64,000 bases of DNA from Nemania diffusa (lineage: Eukaryota > Ascomycota > Sordariomycetes > Xylariales > Xylariaceae). The position numbers and the translations under genes are program-made. The stretch is taken from contig JBBPUQ010000005.1 of assembly GCA_038501195.1 (NCBI GenBank), positions 682,001 to 746,000 of the forward strand. Direction: 5' to 3'. The notes under the pieces are model-generated. The model saw nothing but the letters and a program-made list of their open reading frames with translations, did not search any database and was not told the origin of the DNA. This document shows, piece by piece, positions 61,918-64,000 of the stretch (positions are counted from its first letter, which is position 1; every line of letters begins with the position of its first letter).

Positions 61918-63122
61918 TTGAATGAAGAGTGAGCTTATAAATCACGAGACGATTAATTAAGAGACGAGTACCTCTACTCCGTGGTTTCTGTATATATTCG
62001 TGTGTCTGGGGAACCTCGAGTAAATACGCGTATCTGATATACCAATATCATTTACGCTTTACCTGTCTATTCCATCATATAGACGTTGGTCGAAAGATAA
62101 TCTATTGACATCATAAAATTTATCATATACTACCGTTTCGGCATTTACTACCTATTTTGTCAGTATCAGCGAAAACTAGAATATTAGCTATCGGATAGCT
62201 AGGGATTGATGATTACAAGGGAGAAGATGCCTGGATTATTATATTGCCCCCATTGAATTATGCAATAAACTCCTTGTCAAAATTTCTTAGTATTTTATAT
62301 AGTAGTCCTTAATCGTAAAGGCATGGACACTTCCATGTTTACTACACCCACAGAAGGCAGCTACTAGAAGATGAGGCGAGAGTATAAGACGACACACTAA
62401 GAGTTTCGGTCGAAAACTGGTGCGAGGGTAGTTGCCTTATCGATCTAATAACACGAAATCGCTATTTCATCTCATCTCATGGGCACCCCTATTTTCACTT
62501 AGACAGTATCCAGCATGAATGAACACGTACACCCTGGACTAGGATCTCTTAATGCAGTGTTTCAGTAAAGTGTATTTGAATGCCTGATGATATCTGCAAG
62601 TAAATATCACCTGTATGTCATTGCCACACTAGCCTATTTAACACAATGCCCGCCTGCCTGTCAGCCTACCAGTCTGAATTGCGTATACACCACGCCGCGA
62701 AGAGAGATGGAAGAATCCAAAGCGCCTGCTCTGCCCCCTCCCTTCGTTATAGACCGGCATTCATCTGAGATACGCGGAGAGACGGACAGAGAGAAAAAAA
62801 ATACATGCAGAAATACACAGTGGTGTGTACAAGGGAAAAGATGTCGATGGATTTCTCTTCCTTATACTATGCTAGGCTTCCGAGGCGGTCCACTTTTGGG
62901 GTGTGCCCAATTCGAGAGAAACAATAAGAAGGGAAAAAATTTGGGAATTAATATGGAATCTAATAAGTGTTGTCGTCGTTGTGGGATGTTTGGCGTAGTC
63001 GGTTCATATGGTTTTCGTTCCGTCGTCCATCGTCCGTCGCCTGAGTCAGATCTGATCTCTTCGTTGTATTTGGTTGAAGGGAGACGACGTGCGTGTGTGA
63101 TTTAAACCCCCCTTGCCTATTT
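61918..63122. other. Intergenic, nothing recognised
   Basis: 3' flanks of the amidohydrolase and the convergent syntaxin. A 172-codon plus-strand frame at 62,587 is low-complexity and rejected. Confidence 0.5.
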
Positions 63123-64000
63123 TTAATTGCCTGAAACGGCCTTCGAGGCCTGCGTTACGCCGACACCGACACCGACGGCGACGGCAATGATGAGGATAAC
63201 GATGAGTAGACACCACCATTTCCACTTGCGGGCGTTCCGGGCGCTGATAATGCCCTTCTTGACCTGCGCGTTGCCCTGTGTGAGGTTATGGTTTGTATCC
63301 GCGGCATTCTCCTCGGCTTTTGTTATGATCGGGTCTTGCTGCTCAATCAGCACAGCAACATCTTGGAACAAATTGGAGAGTTCCATAAGCGTCTTCTCAA
63401 TGCGCTGTAGCTCGTTGTGTCGGGCTCGGACGGCACCCAGAACAGACGACGCCTGACCTGTTCTATTGGTGCGAAGCTGGAACGCGTGTTAGAAACCCTA
63501 CAATGGCCTAGTCTACTTGGAGAGGATGGAGATGAAGGGGATACATACTGCTGTCTGGAAGACACCCTCATTACCCCAGTCGGCCTCGGTGGCCTGGCGG
63601 ACCTCGTCTTCGCTCGCGTCGGGATTTACTATGCGGTATTGGCGAGCAATCTGGTCGCGGTAACGACCCCTGAAGGCAAGCTCCTCCTCTTGGTAGCTGC
63701 GCAGCTCGCGCTCGAACTGTGCCTTGATGGTGTTGGTCTGGCGCTCCTTAACGGCGCGGCTGCCGTCGACGGTCCGGTTGGCGTCGTTGGCTAGGAACTT
63801 GAGCTGGTCGCGGATGCCGCTGTTCAGGCTTTGGGTCTCGGCGACGAGGCGTTCGAGCTGCTGGCCCGACAGACCGCCATCGGCCTCCGTGAGCGACCGC
63901 TGGTGCAGCGACGCGATGGCCTGGACATTGTTGGTCAGGGTGCCGATCTCGTTGCGGAGGAAGTCGATGCGACCGAGGAATTCGTGCTGCGGGAGTGTCT
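63123..64000 (-). CDS. Sso1/Sso2-type syntaxin (Qa-SNARE), 5' end beyond the window
   Basis: Exons 64000-63549 (incomplete at the right edge) and 63476-63123, joined over a 72-bp intron (GTATGT...TTCCAG) so that EGVFQTA continues as LRTNRTGQASSVLG. The visible N-terminal part is the Habc bundle (LGRIDFLRNEIGTLTNNVQA, LAFRGRYRDQIARQYRIV). The SNARE helix contains ARHNELQRIEKTLMELSNLF with the zero-layer Gln in LFQD, and the protein ends in a membrane anchor (WWCLLIVILIIAVAVGVGVG) with a short tail. It should mediate fusion of secretory vesicles with the plasma membrane. About 10-20 % of the N-terminus and the start codon lie outside. Confidence 0.85.

Noticed and set aside
62587..63105. 172-codon plus-strand frame
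   Set aside because: No domain or plausible codon use; lies between two convergent genes.

Overview
This window looks like nuclear DNA of a filamentous ascomycete (Pezizomycotina, most likely a Sordariomycete). The genes have short GT...AG introns (about 44-160 bp, many with CTAAC/CTRAC-like branch points). The families include HET, DUF6536, DUF3632, DUF7580, a fungal NBR1 with four ZZ fingers, TOM70 and Btz. A 12-kb block is so AT-rich that repeat-induced point mutation (RIP) is the natural explanation. All gene models were built by hand from reading frames plus splice signals; wherever an intact model is claimed, the exon lengths sum to a multiple of three.

Layout. 1-12,070 is a gene-free, extremely AT-rich block that ends abruptly. 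12-34 kb is an accessory-looking region. It holds a decayed HET-domain gene, a flotillin-like gene with an unusual membrane-spanning C-terminus, and a divergent membrane protein carrying a lone GTPase-like DTPGFDD motif. These are followed by a DUF6536 membrane protein, a GNAT acetyltransferase, and a head-to-head pair made of a SNF2/RING helicase with an extra N-terminal region and a DUF7580 protein. A foldback element and a DUF3632 protein close the region. 34.6-39.1 kb and 42.1-46.6 kb are long intergenic stretches with no supportable gene.

From 39 kb on the content is mostly housekeeping: NBR1-like autophagy receptor, Btz/CASC3 exon-junction protein, a class IV aminotransferase, the mitochondrial import receptor TOM70, an AhpC/TSA-type thioredoxin-fold protein, a secreted amidohydrolase, and the 3' part of a Sso1-type syntaxin running off the right edge. 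An A1 aspartic protease in this part has one in-frame stop exactly where the family has tryptophan, and the AhpC/TSA gene changes frame across a C-run.

The most interesting region is 12-34 kb. Several genes there resemble fungal allorecognition or immune-type families, lie as divergent pairs, and border the RIP-like block. Two reading frames combine parts not usually expected together: a flotillin with transmembrane segments, and a SNF2-RING helicase with a signalling-protein-like N-terminal region. A functional link between these genes is inference only.
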